Shown piece after piece: positions 11,678-22,507 of a DNA stretch of 64,000 bases. Below the pieces are notes generated by a model that ran no database searches, was not told the origin of the DNA, and was given only the letters and a program-made list of their open reading frames with translations. Made by a program: the position numbers and the translations under genes. How positions within the stretch are numbered: the first letter of the stretch is position 1; each line of letters starts with the position of its first letter. Source of the DNA: Sordariomycetes sp. S80-01Y (Eukaryota; Ascomycota; Sordariomycetes); assembly GCA_037042185.1 (NCBI GenBank), contig JAXQJY010000032.1, forward strand, positions 2,542,001 to 2,606,000, given 5' to 3'.

Positions 11678-11917
11678 ACGCGGATCTATGGTTTGGAAGA
11701 ACTTACTTTACGAGTCAACGAATACACTGGTAGGAAGACCTAGGCGGCTGTTTTTCTTGCAAATTCCAGCACATGATATCCGCGATTCTCATCGATGCAC
11801 AAGAATTGGACACAAAATTGCTATACTCCACGCAATCTGGTGGCTGTGAATATTGAGTTTCTATGTTGTTCGTGGGGTATCCGCTTCGCAATGTCGTACG
11901 ATTCGATTTTGTATCGA

Positions 11918-12989
11918 TCATAGGAAGTAGTCGGGCATAGCGTTCCCGTCAGCAACCTTCTCGCCTCCTTGCTGAATATCCTTATGCTGATCATTCTCCG
12001 GCGCAGCGGCGAAGACATTGAAGAATCTATCTCCATTCAAGCCAACTTCAAGCACGCTGGCCATATTCCCGCATCGATAGCAGTAATTGGGTGCGCTCCA
12101 GACGGTGCTCAGACGGTCGTCGTACAATATCTGAAAACCTTCCTGGCACAGCTGGTGCGCTCGCAATATGTGTCCCATTCCATTCACAGCCAAGAACTTC
12201 TTGACGACCTGAGAGCCAAAAGTGTAGCCAGCACCTCGGGGTGAGAGGGAGAATTCGTCGCGATCGGGATCTGGATCGGACCAGACAAGGTCGGCCATGG
12301 GACCTTCGTGGGGAATCTCGCGGAATCGGTCGATGATTTTGATCTGATCTATCGAGTGTATTGAGGGTGACAACCCTGATACTGTCAGTTCCAAGCCTAG
12401 CTACGAGAGCTGGGGAAAACTCACCTCCGTGTACGCAGAATATTTGATTGTCGATGACAACGCTGAGCGTTAGGAAATCAAACATGTCCGTGAAGTAATG
12501 CCACACATTCGCATTGCCATATTTCCGGGAACATTCCGTATAAAATCCATACGACTGCGTCACCCCCCGCGACTCGTGATTCCCTCTGATCAAGTGCACC
12601 CTGTTAGGGTACCGAAGCTTCAGGCACACAAGCAGCGAGATGGTCTCGACGCTGAACATGCCGCGGTCGACGTAGTCGCCTAAGAAGAGGTAGTTGGTGT
12701 CTGGACAGTACCCGCCTATCCGGAAGATCTCAATCAGATCGAAGAACTGGCCGTGAATGTCGCCGACGACGGTGACAGGCGCGGCGACGTGGACGACGTT
12801 GCTCTCCCTCATAAGGAGCTCTTTTGTTTTGGCGCATACTGCTTCGATGACGGATTCGGCGAGAAGTTCCTTCTTGTAGAGGCGCGCGATGCACTCGTCG
12901 AGGTCGACTGAAGCTGGAGGTGATGGCTTGGTCAGCTGCGATCCCAACGCGGTCGGAGCTCAGCCGAACTCACACGGTAGACCCGGCAT
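11918..12989 (-). CDS. PPG1: PP2A-like serine/threonine phosphatase PPG1
   Basis: Catalytic subunit of the PP2A/PPG subfamily; yeast Ppg1 acts with the Far complex and in glycogen accumulation. Exons: 12989-12974 (16 nt), about 12913-12425 and 12375-11918 (320 aa). All metal-binding signatures are present: GDIHGQ, GDYVDRG, RGNHES, the FCVHGGLSPSI histidine and [20 protein letters not shown]. The C-terminus ends PDYFL, like the carboxymethylated Leu of PP2A relatives. The start is uncertain. I prefer MPGLP from the tiny first exon (donor GTGAGT), joined in phase to the [16 protein letters not shown] helix. A second acceptor 6 nt downstream is also in phase, and an unspliced start at 12947 (MGSQLTK) is possible. 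The subfamily call rests on the [14 protein letters not shown] start and the DYFL tail. Confidence 0.9.
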
Positions 12990-14356
12990 CTTGAAGCCTT
13001 TTTATGTATGCTTCTCTTTGTATAATTCTCTTTTTAGATTCGGCACGAAGGAAAGACCTTAAGTGCGAGGGATCACCTGCGCGCCGACAGGGTGGTTGTC
13101 ATTAAGGCCGGTCGGGGCCGATTCTGCTCCAGGCGATGTATGTGACTGGAGGGGCGCGCGCTGGATGTACCAACATGATCGACCGGGGTTTGGAGCTCGA
13201 GTTCACATGGACGCCTTGGAGACTTCAAACGCGACAAAGAGCAGACGGCTGGGCGTTGGAAAGGAATGCTGCTGCTGATGGTGATGATGTTGGTCGGTGG
13301 TTGAGGCTCTCGGGTTAGCGCTGGGGCGGGATGGCTTTTCGCTGGAGCCGCGCAGCTCAGTCACAGCCTGAGGACACGCTGATTTGGACCTGCATGGGAT
13401 GGTTGGTCCAGTTTCAAGTGCTCCGACCGTCAATCGTTGAACATCTGCAGAGTCAAAGTCAAGAATATCCTACTCGAGCAGTTACTGGCACTCTTTTCGT
13501 CGGCTACTTATGGCGCAACGAGTATTTGCGATTTGTTTAGGCTGAGGTTATCTGGTATGGCAACGCTGGTACTAGTAGCGATCAGCGGCACCGCTTGTTG
13601 CAAGACAGGGTCGTTTCAGATAGGCAGCTAAAGGAATCACCGAGAGGAAAACCCGCACTCTTTTGAGTGCCGAGCTCGGGTTTCCCATCGATTCATGGCG
13701 CTAATGCCCAGAAGTAGCAGCATTAAGCACGGCGTAGCCTTAAGAGCATTCTGAATGACGCTCCCATGGGCCATCGTGAATTGGTGCCACTGATCGAACC
13801 CGGCGGCATTCGGAGTGGTCCGTGCACCAGCGTCACGTGGAAACGTGTGCAACAACAACTCACCTTGAGCTCAGGCTGACATCGACGTTCATGTATCAAG
13901 CAACTTTTACGAAGCATTTCGACATACATCATCTTACCGGTCACAAATCTAGCTCGAGACTCGGATGCCCATGGGACACAGCCTGCTATCACCTTGGAGG
14001 ACACGTCTCGGGCACTTCAGGTGGGACTGGGCTATGCTTGGGCATTGACTCTTGGGTAGGTCGCGGAGCATCGTGCTACCTACCGACAAGCTCGATCATC
14101 CCTTTGTCTTCCATTATAACACAGAGGAAATGAAGAGTCCTGCGTGAGACTGGGGATTTCGAGTCTTTCGATCAGACCCGACCGCGGCAGGCCAGCACCT
14201 CAGTAATCGTTCACCTCATCCCAGCCTGCTGGCAGCTGCTACTTCGCGCCCAGATAATGCGGCCTAGAGCCTGAGCTACATGCATAATACTCAAAGGGCC
14301 GATGAGAAAGGCAATCCTCACTTTTTTCAAGTCGGCTCAACTCTTTCGAGTTGAAT
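12990..14356. other. Divergent promoter region, PPG1 / zinc-knuckle gene
   Basis: 1.37 kb between divergent genes. The short open frames on either strand (for example 13723-14004 -, 13822-14133 +) look random. I see no RNA gene or repeat. Confidence 0.5.
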
Positions 14357-16739
14357 ATGGCAGATTCGGCCCCCGGTTATGGGCACCGCCCTGACGAACC
14401 TCACTGCTACAACTGTGGGTTAAAGGGCCATTGGGCGGTTGCCTGTCCTGAACCTACCAGAAGCAGACCTGCGTAAGACTATCGTCCTGAAGTTTCCCGT
14501 ATCCATGGGTACTGACCAAAGTGTGCAGCGGCTTCGAGGCCTGGAGGAAGGCACCACAATCAGGTTCAGGCTCAAGAGACCATCGAGGCGCCCAGAAGAA
14601 GGCCAAAGGACCAATCATCACAAGATACGCACCTCCTACTCCGGCGGCCAGTGACTACTCAAGTGGTCATGGGCAATACTCGGGGCCAACCCAGCATCTA
14701 GGACCTGCTCCGCCACCTCCTTCTTACTCTTCTTATCCGAACTATCATCAGCAACATCCTCTCCCTCCGCCTCCACCGCCAAATGTCAATTTACCTCCCT
14801 ACCCCCCTCCGCAAAGCCACCACCAGCCTTCTGGATACTATCCTCGCGAAGAATATGCGTCACATCATCCTCCACCATCGTATGGTTATGGATCCAGGTC
14901 ATCTCCCCCCCCACCCCAGCCTCCGCGGCCTGACTATCGATCTCAAGGAGCATACCCGCCGAGACCACCTCCCCCTGAGCATCCATTGCCCCCCTTACAC
15001 CATGTCTACCCGCCAGCACCTCCCCCCGGGTTACCGCCTGTTCCTCCGCCACCACCTTCGTATCATTACGGCAGCCCTGCTGCCAGGCCTCCACCAAGCC
15101 AGAGCCCGCCGGGCCATCGGTCACGCAATGAGCCGCCTTTTCCCACCTCACGGTCAGAAAATCCGGCCCCTAAAAGGGACTTGCATCGATTACCTCCAAA
15201 AGCGCCCAACCAAAGGTCTCCCCCTATCGGCATGCCCCCGCTACAAGCCGCCGCCCACGGTTTACCGCCAAAACCACCGCCGCCCAAGGCGGTCCAAGCG
15301 GACATTCGCCGCGACGATCGGATTAAAAAGGGCCCAAACAAACAGCAGGGTAACCGCGACAATAATAAAAGTAGAGACAACCAAGGAAGTCGGTGGCAGA
15401 ATAAGAAGCAGAACCGTCGCAACCGTCAGCGCGAGAGGGACCAGTCGCTGGTGCAGTCCAATTCCCAGGAACGCAAAGAACATGAAAGGTCCTCCAGCGC
15501 ATCTAAATCTGAGCAGACTCAGGAGACTGGAGAGCTAGGCCCGTCTGCCGGCGCAGGCGACCCTAATCGCGAAGCTACTGAAGAGATATCAGCAGGAGAA
15601 GATATCAAGCGGGCCGAGGACAGAAGTCAGACCATTGAAGAGCCAGCGCAGGTTCAGGATGAAAGCCTGCTAGCAGACGAGTGGGAGGAAGACGCTATTT
15701 TCAAAGAGGCGGCCCCAGCACATCCTCCAGACGAAGTCGGCAGGCCACTTCCAGATGCTTACACCGAGGATATCCTTCTGCCTCGGAAATGGGATGCGAA
15801 ATGCGTTGAGTCAGAGTTCTTCAATGCAGATGACCTGGAGGAATTCGTCCGACCAATCCATGAGTCCAAATTTTGGGAAGCTCTCCAATACGACCCTGCT
15901 TTTGTATATGACGGCAAGCTGCCTTGCGGTGATTTGCTGTCGGATATTATGGCAGAGTTAATAAGGTCGAGGCAGGCAGAAGCAAAGGATAGGTTCACTC
16001 CTGGAGGGCATGTCATTGAGCCACCTTCAAAAGGCAAAAACGAATCCCCCGCTAAGGACATCCCGTCAAGGCGAGGAGGTTCCCACGACTCTACTCCAAC
16101 TGTGAGAAGCGATCTTGGCCCGCACGATACATCACTCCTGGAGACCACACGACCACCACTCAATTCCCTACGCGATGATAAATCTGAGTCCTCTTGGCCT
16201 GGCTCAAGTAATCAGCAGCAAGTTCGCGACACCCCATCACGAAGCCACGAGCGCCGCCGAGAGCAATGGGGCCATGAGCGCCGCCAATCCCCTGAACTAC
16301 GTCGGAGTCGGAGTCCGAACCGGGAGCAACGTTACTCTGGTTCTCGTCGCAGTCGAACCCCAGACCGCTTCTACCAGTCTCATGAAGCCCAAACCAGTCG
16401 GAGCCCAGGGCGAAGTCGACGACTTTCTGACAGCCGCCGTCCGCGAAGTTCAGCCGTACGTCGACGATCCCGATCTCGAACCAGAGGCTCCTCGGTTGCC
16501 TCGGATCAGTCCCGCTCGTCAAGCCTCGACTCCCTCGAACGAGAGCTTCTTGGATTAGGCAGCACAGAACAGGAGGCCAGAGCCCCAAGCGACCATGCTC
16601 CAGATCAAACACAGCGCGAGGCGGCTCCTAGGCCCAAGCGGCGCAGGGTCCAAGTGGACTCGGCTTTCAGGTCAGTCTAAACCCCAACTTCTACTAAAAA
16701 AATCCACCATGTTAACGAAAGACCAGTCGTCGCTGGTAG
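14357..16739 (+). CDS. CCHC zinc-knuckle, proline-rich, RS-tail protein
   Basis: A fungal protein with one retroviral-type zinc knuckle, probably binding RNA; no experimentally named homologue is recognised. Three exons: 14357-14472, 14529-16670 and 16727-16739 (756 aa). The knuckle is C17-X2-C20-X4-H25-X4-C30 within HCYNCGLKGHWAVACPEPTR. It is followed by a basic KKAKGPIITRY segment, about 180 residues dominated by Pro, Tyr and Ser, a basic Gln/Asn/Arg stretch, an acidic central part, and a conserved-looking block LPRKWDAKCVESEFF...FVRPIHESKFW near residues 450-490. The C-terminal 150 residues are rich in RS/SR dipeptides, as in splicing-associated proteins. The last 13-nt exon replaces an unspliced RSV stop by SRRW; the knuckle-bearing first exon is missing from the large unspliced frame. 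Confidence 0.82.
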
Positions 16740-18018
16740 GACTCCGGCTACGGTATATGGCGGCATCATCTTTGCGACCAGACCCACCTGGTCCGGGCCG
16801 CCTCTCTATGTGTTGGTTGTTCTTTTTTGCATTCCACTTAGGATCTTATTCATCAAGCGAACGGCGTACACTGGATTCGTACAAGGGAGACTCTGGCGTT
16901 CTGACTACATACCGTTTTGCCACTTTTTTCATGGCCCTTCCCTAGCTCTGCTCGCGTCGGTGCACCCCCGGGATCACCAGCTGGCGATCGTCTCTCAGCC
17001 CCCAAGCTCACATGTCAGCAAAGATATCCAATTTTCACGCCATGGTGGCGCTTTCACAGTCTTCACGAGCACAGCGTGAACACATCGCCAGCATGTTCCC
17101 ATCTTCATCTTTTCCGCTTTCCTACGTGTCCTCGCGCGGGCTGTCTGTTCGGCCCCCAGTTAGCCCTCCTCTTATTATGGCGCGCCCTGCTCCTTAAACT
17201 GCCCCCTTCTTGAGTCTGGGCTCTTTGACGAGTCACCGAGATTAAGCCTCTTTCCCTCCACCCCCTGCCCGCCAGTGGCTGTGTCTGTGCTCCCTCCACT
17301 TTGCTGATTTAAAAAGTTTGTCACTGCCGCCAGCGCGCGTTGGAGAGATAGACCCTTGTCCCCGCCACGCCACTCGGTCGGTCACTAGGAAAACAAAACT
17401 TCCTGCTGGTCCCCGACGTACTGTATCTTCTTTGGCTGGAGGCAGAAGCAGACCCATCTGCCGGGACAGGACTGCCTCGTGTCATTAAAGGATTGGACTT
17501 CCCGAGCGGGGGCCGAGACTGGCGTGCCCTGAATCGAACACTCCTCTCGAGATATGAGGAAACAACCTGGACGAACCCCACCACTACACGCCTGGGCAAC
17601 GCTTGGAAAAGCAAGTGCTCTGTCGACGAGCCTAGATTCTTTGATTCTTGCGTATGTCGCTAAGAGCACCCCTCGCGTTGGGTTCTGGAAGATCACTTTC
17701 AGCATCTCCCTCACAGGTCGCATGAAAGCCTATATCCATACGCCGACTATATACGCATTATGCCTTACCCAGTGCTTCCTCATAGAGGCTCGGCGCTGGT
17801 CTGTCTTTCTTCCATTGAGTCTCATTAGAATTCTCTTTCCTTCTTTTCCGTAAACCGAATGATACCGTTTCTCTCATCAGAAGCAAGGAGCCGAAACTTG
17901 AACACACTGAACACCACCCCCTATCTCTAATCGCTATGCAGTTCAACCTCTTAGAAGGATAACGAGCCGGAAAGCACACCAAACGCACACGCTAAACCGA
18001 ACCAAATGATAGTAGACG
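16740..18018. other. Convergent intergenic region
   Basis: 3' flanks of the zinc-knuckle gene and the acr-2-like gene. Frames such as 16810-17079 (+) and 17385-17723 (-) show no family features. I see nothing further. Confidence 0.5.
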
Positions 18019-19973
18019 TCAAACAATCAGATAATCGAAACCCAGACCCTTCAGATCCTGCAACCAGTTGACTCCGCCGGCGCTGTTCCCGGCCCTGTCC
18101 TGCAACTGCCATGTTGCCTTGAGCATCTCGATGGCCGTAAATATGTAGCCCCATCTAAATCGGCCCCAGATGGCAAGCATGCGCTTCATCATCCACGTCC
18201 GCTTCTCCGGATCCCTCGTCTCAGCACCCGCGATGAAACTCGGCCAGCTGGTTGCTTTGAAATAGGGATCGTCCTCGCCTACTGCAGCCAAGTGGTTGAG
18301 GATATCGTTGACTAGAAAGTCAACATCGACAGGCCGAACGCTGCGCGCTACTGGGAGCGCTTGCAGTATGTAGAGACAGGCTGCGCTGCGGTGGGCGCTG
18401 GCGATATGGACTCTGCTCTCCATGTCGGTCACGTGGGGAAGGGCTTGAATCTCCGCGGCCCAGGCGTTGATATCGAAATCGAGAGCTTGATCGATGAGGA
18501 AGAGTGCTTGCTCTGCCGAGGGGAGTGAGAGATCGGTGACCGAAGCCGACTCGTAAGAGAGCTGCGAGGCTTCGAGGATGATGCGGAGAATCTCTGGCGG
18601 GCAAGACAGATAAGAGTTGACTTCAACTCGCTTCATGACCGGGAGCAGCTCAAAAGCGTAGCGAGCGATGTTGGCGGCCAGTCCACCAGAGGACAGCGTC
18701 GAGCCGAGGATGTGGTAGATGAATAAATCCGCAATGACAGTATCGCGGAGCATCCTGCTCGATGCTGGACTGTCGGGGCTGAGCAGAGCCATGATGCTAG
18801 CTGCTCCCTCCAGATGAGCCTTCCAACCAGATTCCTGACGGTTATGCAAGTCGATCAAGTCAAACTTGATGAAGAAATGCATCGCCGCCAGCGCAACCTC
18901 ACTCCCAGCAGGGTCCAAAGTATCCAAAACCTCCCTCAGGTGGCCCATGGCCTTCTGCTTCGCTGTCAAGGCATCGATAAGAGCTTGCCTCGACACCAAG
19001 TCCTTGGAGCGGAGTTGGGCCAGGTAACCACCGGGGTTGGTCAGTCCAGTCGGAATGTCAGTTATGGGACGGAATATGTTCGACCAGTGAATAGCCGAGG
19101 TGGCAATCAGGATCTGCAGCAGGAGAGGGTGCTTCTGCGTGAGAGGGAGTAGTTCCCGAAACGGGTTGTTGCCAGGCAGGCCAGGTTGGTCGCGGGCGAC
19201 GAGGTCCTGGCAGACACGATCGGCGACTGGGAAAGTAAATCACATTAGCGCGCTTCGTCGGCAAGTGGCGAGAGATGACTTGACCGTGCCGGTGGAGCGG
19301 AGGACTGTGGTATGGCGAGGAAGCGGTGTAAGTGCATGAGAAGTGTCATGGGATAGCTGCATGCAAGAAGGGTCTGACGGAGGGAATTGTCCAACTTGGA
19401 CAAGGGTCCAGCGCTAGCGTGATCACATGGTTCCCTCCAACGTGTCAAGAAACTTTGAGGCTACTCACAATAGGCTAGGTAGTATCGTGAGTTGCGGTCC
19501 AGATCCTGAAAGAGCGGATCTGTGAGCTGGCCAGCAGATGAGCCCGAAGACGTCGGGGAGTCGAAGACCCCCGGGTTGTCGGGTGCAGGCAGCGAAGGCG
19601 ATACCGGCCTGGAAGCGAGAAACTGATGGTACTGGCTTTGCTGGTGGTGACGCGAAGGCCCTGCCGTGCTCTGGAGAGGCTGCCCAGCCGAGGAGGAGGT
19701 CGCTGCGGGCGGCTGAAAAGCACTGACGGCGGACGTCGGCGTCGTAGAGGTGCTGGGCGGGTTGGACCCCGAGACAGAAACCGCCCGGCGGCCCGTGGAG
19801 GAGGACTTCAGGTTGCCGTGCTCGTCAATGCCCTGCGTCCAGACAAAGACCTTGCCGTAGCCGAGACACTCCTGACCCGAGACCGCGCATTTGTGGCAGG
19901 TTGGCCATGAGCGGTCGCAGCGCAGGCGTCGACGACGGCAGTTGTGGCACGGCTTGCTGTTGCTTTGCTGCAT
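18019..19973 (-). CDS. Zn2Cys6 transcription factor, acr-2-like (Fungal_trans_2)
   Basis: Nuclear zinc-cluster regulator of the group that includes Neurospora acriflavine-sensitivity control protein acr-2. Two exons: 19973-19469 and 19226-18019, separated by a 242-nt intron, giving 570 aa. The binuclear cluster is at residues 9-36 with spacing C9-X2-C12-X6-C19-X6-C26-X2-C29-X6-C36. It is followed by the GYGKVFVWTQG extension seen in acr-2-type proteins, then a Ser/Thr/Pro-rich linker. The second exon is an alpha-helical DUF3468/Fungal_trans_2-type region (HPLLLQILIATSAIHWSNIFRP, ALAAMHFFIKFDLIDLHN, GWKAHLEGAASIMALL) ending with GFDYLIV. Start: the in-frame ATG at 19973 is the first one, with nothing recognisable upstream. 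The intron is long for this window and might hide an alternative exon. Target genes cannot be inferred. Confidence 0.88.
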
Positions 19974-20444
19974 GCGCACGCCGGACCCGGGGTCTGGGGA
20001 GGACGATAAGGGGATGGATGTCTGTGAATGTGAGTCTTGGTGAGGCTGGGTTGATCAGAATATCAGATAGCTGTACACAGTAGATGGCCGTAGCGCCGCT
20101 GTACAGCCGGGTGATGGGGGCGGCAGGCAGTCGGACGAGCCAGATGCAAGCCTGGAGTCGAAGATTAAGATACGATGTTCATGGTCGAGCCAAGGGGGGG
20201 TGAGCGAGTGGTGTCGAGAACGGGTGAGAGGAGACGACGACGACAGGGACCACAGCACAAGAAAGACGATGGCGAACAGGCAGCCGACGAATGTAGGTCG
20301 GACGAAGATTGCGCGCACGGGACGAGGACCGGAGACAAGAGACGGTGGTGGTAAATGAAAGAGAAAAAAAGGAAGTTGGTGATGATGCCGACGAGCGACA
20401 ATGATGACAGAGCGCGAAGGAGGGGCGCTCCGATTCCTCCTTAG

Positions 20445-20545
20445 CACGTCCACGTCCAAGTCCACGTCCACGTCCACGCAGCGCTGAAAGTGGCAGCGGG
20501 AGCCCGAGTGCCAGTGCCAGTGCCAGTGCCAGTGCCAGTGCCAGT
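20445..20545. repeat. Two adjacent hexanucleotide arrays
   Basis: GTCCAC-type hexamers run from 20445 to about 20479 with one variant unit (GTCCAA). Six exact GTGCCA hexamers plus a partial copy lie at 20508-20545. Both have a 6-bp period and lie about 480-570 bp upstream of the acr-2-like start, so length variation would alter promoter spacing without affecting coding frame. Confidence 0.85.
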
Positions 20546-20833
20546 CCAGACCAGCGGGTTCCAGCTCCTCCTTAACCCCGTGCGCTTAAAGTGCCTTTCA
20601 GGCTCCAGTTGCTGGCTCTCGGCTGGGGGAGGAGCCCCATATTCAGAGTCGTCCCCATTGAAATGACTCCATCTCGAGATCTTTCTACATGTTCCTCGCG
20701 ACGTCTCGAAACCACACCCCGTCGCCACCACCGCCGCCCGGCAATGCAAGTTAACGGACATTCTGTTCCTCTGCAACGGCTGGCGACGTTTCTGCTGCTC
20801 CGACCAACCAGCGGCACCTGACCCCCCCAAGGC

Positions 20834-20865
20834 CGTCCGTTGGCGGTCCGTTGGCGGTCCGTTCG
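20834..20865. repeat. 12-mer direct repeat
   Basis: The unit GTCCGTTGGCG plus one G is present twice in tandem with a third partial copy. It is a short tandem duplication in non-coding sequence. Confidence 0.6.
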
Positions 20866-22078
20866 CTCGCAGCAGTCCTCGCCTCATCACTAACACGCCC
20901 TATGGGGCCATGCCCGTTTTAAATCCCATCTGCCCGAAACAGGAAACCATCGTACAATTCGTGCATCCATCTTTTTCATGCTCGGGCGTGATGGGCGGTG
21001 CCCTGTGGGCGGGACGGTGGACCTGCAGCTCTAGCGGGTGGTTTTCGCTGCTGCACGGAGGGCGCTAGAAAGCTTGTCCGTTGCTGCTCGATCTCCCCTT
21101 CGCCTCCCGTCGAGCTCCGGGGGCGTGGCATTCAGGTACCATCATCTTGGCCTTGCCGGTGCGCCATCGTCTTCTTCGAACGCTCACCCTTGCACCTCGC
21201 TATGAGCCATACGCGTGTGTAAGACAGCCTGCCTACTTAGGTAGTCGGGCTGTGACGGGGTCGAATCGGGTGAGTTGACGTGCTAGTCCGGGGCAGTGGT
21301 CCGGCATGTACCATGGAGCTGTCGGAGCAACCTCCGGAGTAATAAGACCAGTCCAGTCAGATGATCATTCGATCTGATGATTTGGGCTCTTGGTGGGTTC
21401 TAAAGCATCAGCTCCCCTCCCAACGTTATTATCGCCTTGTCTCGTGATGGGCTGTCGCCGGTGGACTCTATGCCCAGCGTCGCTGTGGACAAGGGCAACG
21501 TTGGAGTTTACAGCAAAGCCTGCATGGATCTGCCGGCTACGTCCGCATGGAACGGCATAGACCTCCCTTCTATGAGCCCGCAGGCTTCAGCCAAGTATGG
21601 GAACACCGTCGTCATTAATGCGATAGGTCGACGGGAGTCGACCACCACGAAACCTGGCAGCGCCTCCGTGAAGCCACCACGCTGCAACCAACATAAAGAG
21701 AACACAACGCCAGAGGAGAACTAGATAGCGACCCAATCAGCGTGTGCGACACCGATTCCAGCCGATTTGGCTTCGTGCAGGAGACTGGCTGCCAGTTTTT
21801 ATTTGTTCTGACCGGGCGAGCACAGGACCCCTACACCGGGGCGGGGGTCGGATGGCATTGCTTTGGTGACTCCTACCGAGTCGAGGTCGACCACGGCATG
21901 CAGCTTTCTATGTGCCGTTGCGACCCTGGCTCAGATTTGCAGATCTCTATGCCTTAGTCCTCTTAGAGGGTCGTGAGACAGAGGTAGCTGGGGTAATTGC
22001 TGATGAAGATGGGGAGTCTAAGCTTGAGCGCTCCCTGATAAACGCAAATTGCGGGGTTACCCTCAACCAACAACGAAA

Positions 22079-22150
22079 GCCCTGTTGGCTTAGTGGTAAA
22101 GCGTATCACTAGTAATGATAAGATCACTGGTTCGATTCCAGTACAGGGCA
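22079..22150 (+). tRNA. tRNA-Thr (anticodon AGT)
   Basis: A 72-nt cloverleaf without intron. The acceptor stem is GCCCTGT paired with ACAGGGC, with discriminator A. The anticodon stem is TATCA/TGATA around loop CTAGTAA, giving anticodon AGT (Thr, ACU/ACC after inosine modification). The T arm is ACTGG-TTCGATT-CCAGT and matches the B box. A six-T run at 22163-22168 serves as the Pol III terminator. Confidence 0.95.
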
Positions 22151-22507
22151 GTTGCTTGATTCTTTTTTATTTATTTTTGCTTCCGGTTCTCGTTTCGAGG
22201 CAGCACCATGGGGCTCTCTTGGATCCAGACATTTTGGTTTTTGGTTTTTGTCGAGCAAAGGCCTCGCTCGTGTTGCAATATGCAACGCATCCTGTATGAT
22301 TGGAGAAGGGCTTTGAAGGCTCTGCTGTTAGTGTACACGGTATACACGCGCCCACCACGATCCTGTGGTGAACGTTGACGCTTTTCATTTCAACATGGAC
22401 CACGTTGTACCGTCACCGGGCATGTCTCTCGCGACGGGATCACAGTGGTTAGACACTCGCATTTCGCTTAGAATCAGCTCTATCCAACGTCGCGCTATAA
22501 ACCAACA
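22151..22507. other. Spacer between tRNA-Thr and transporter gene
   Basis: Contains the Pol III T-run and the 3' flank of the transporter. I see nothing else. Confidence 0.55.

Larger units (their letters stand above)
19974..22078. other. Long 5' flank of the acr-2-like gene
   Basis: 2.1 kb with no supported protein gene. It holds simple-sequence hexamer arrays (20445-20545), a 12-mer direct repeat near 20834-20865, and short frames such as 21437-21724 (+) without motifs. The right end abuts a tRNA gene. Confidence 0.5.

Noticed and set aside
14521-14530. Start of the zinc-knuckle protein at the beginning of the large uninterrupted frame
   Set aside because: There is no ATG there, and an upstream exon encodes a perfect CCHC knuckle joined in phase.
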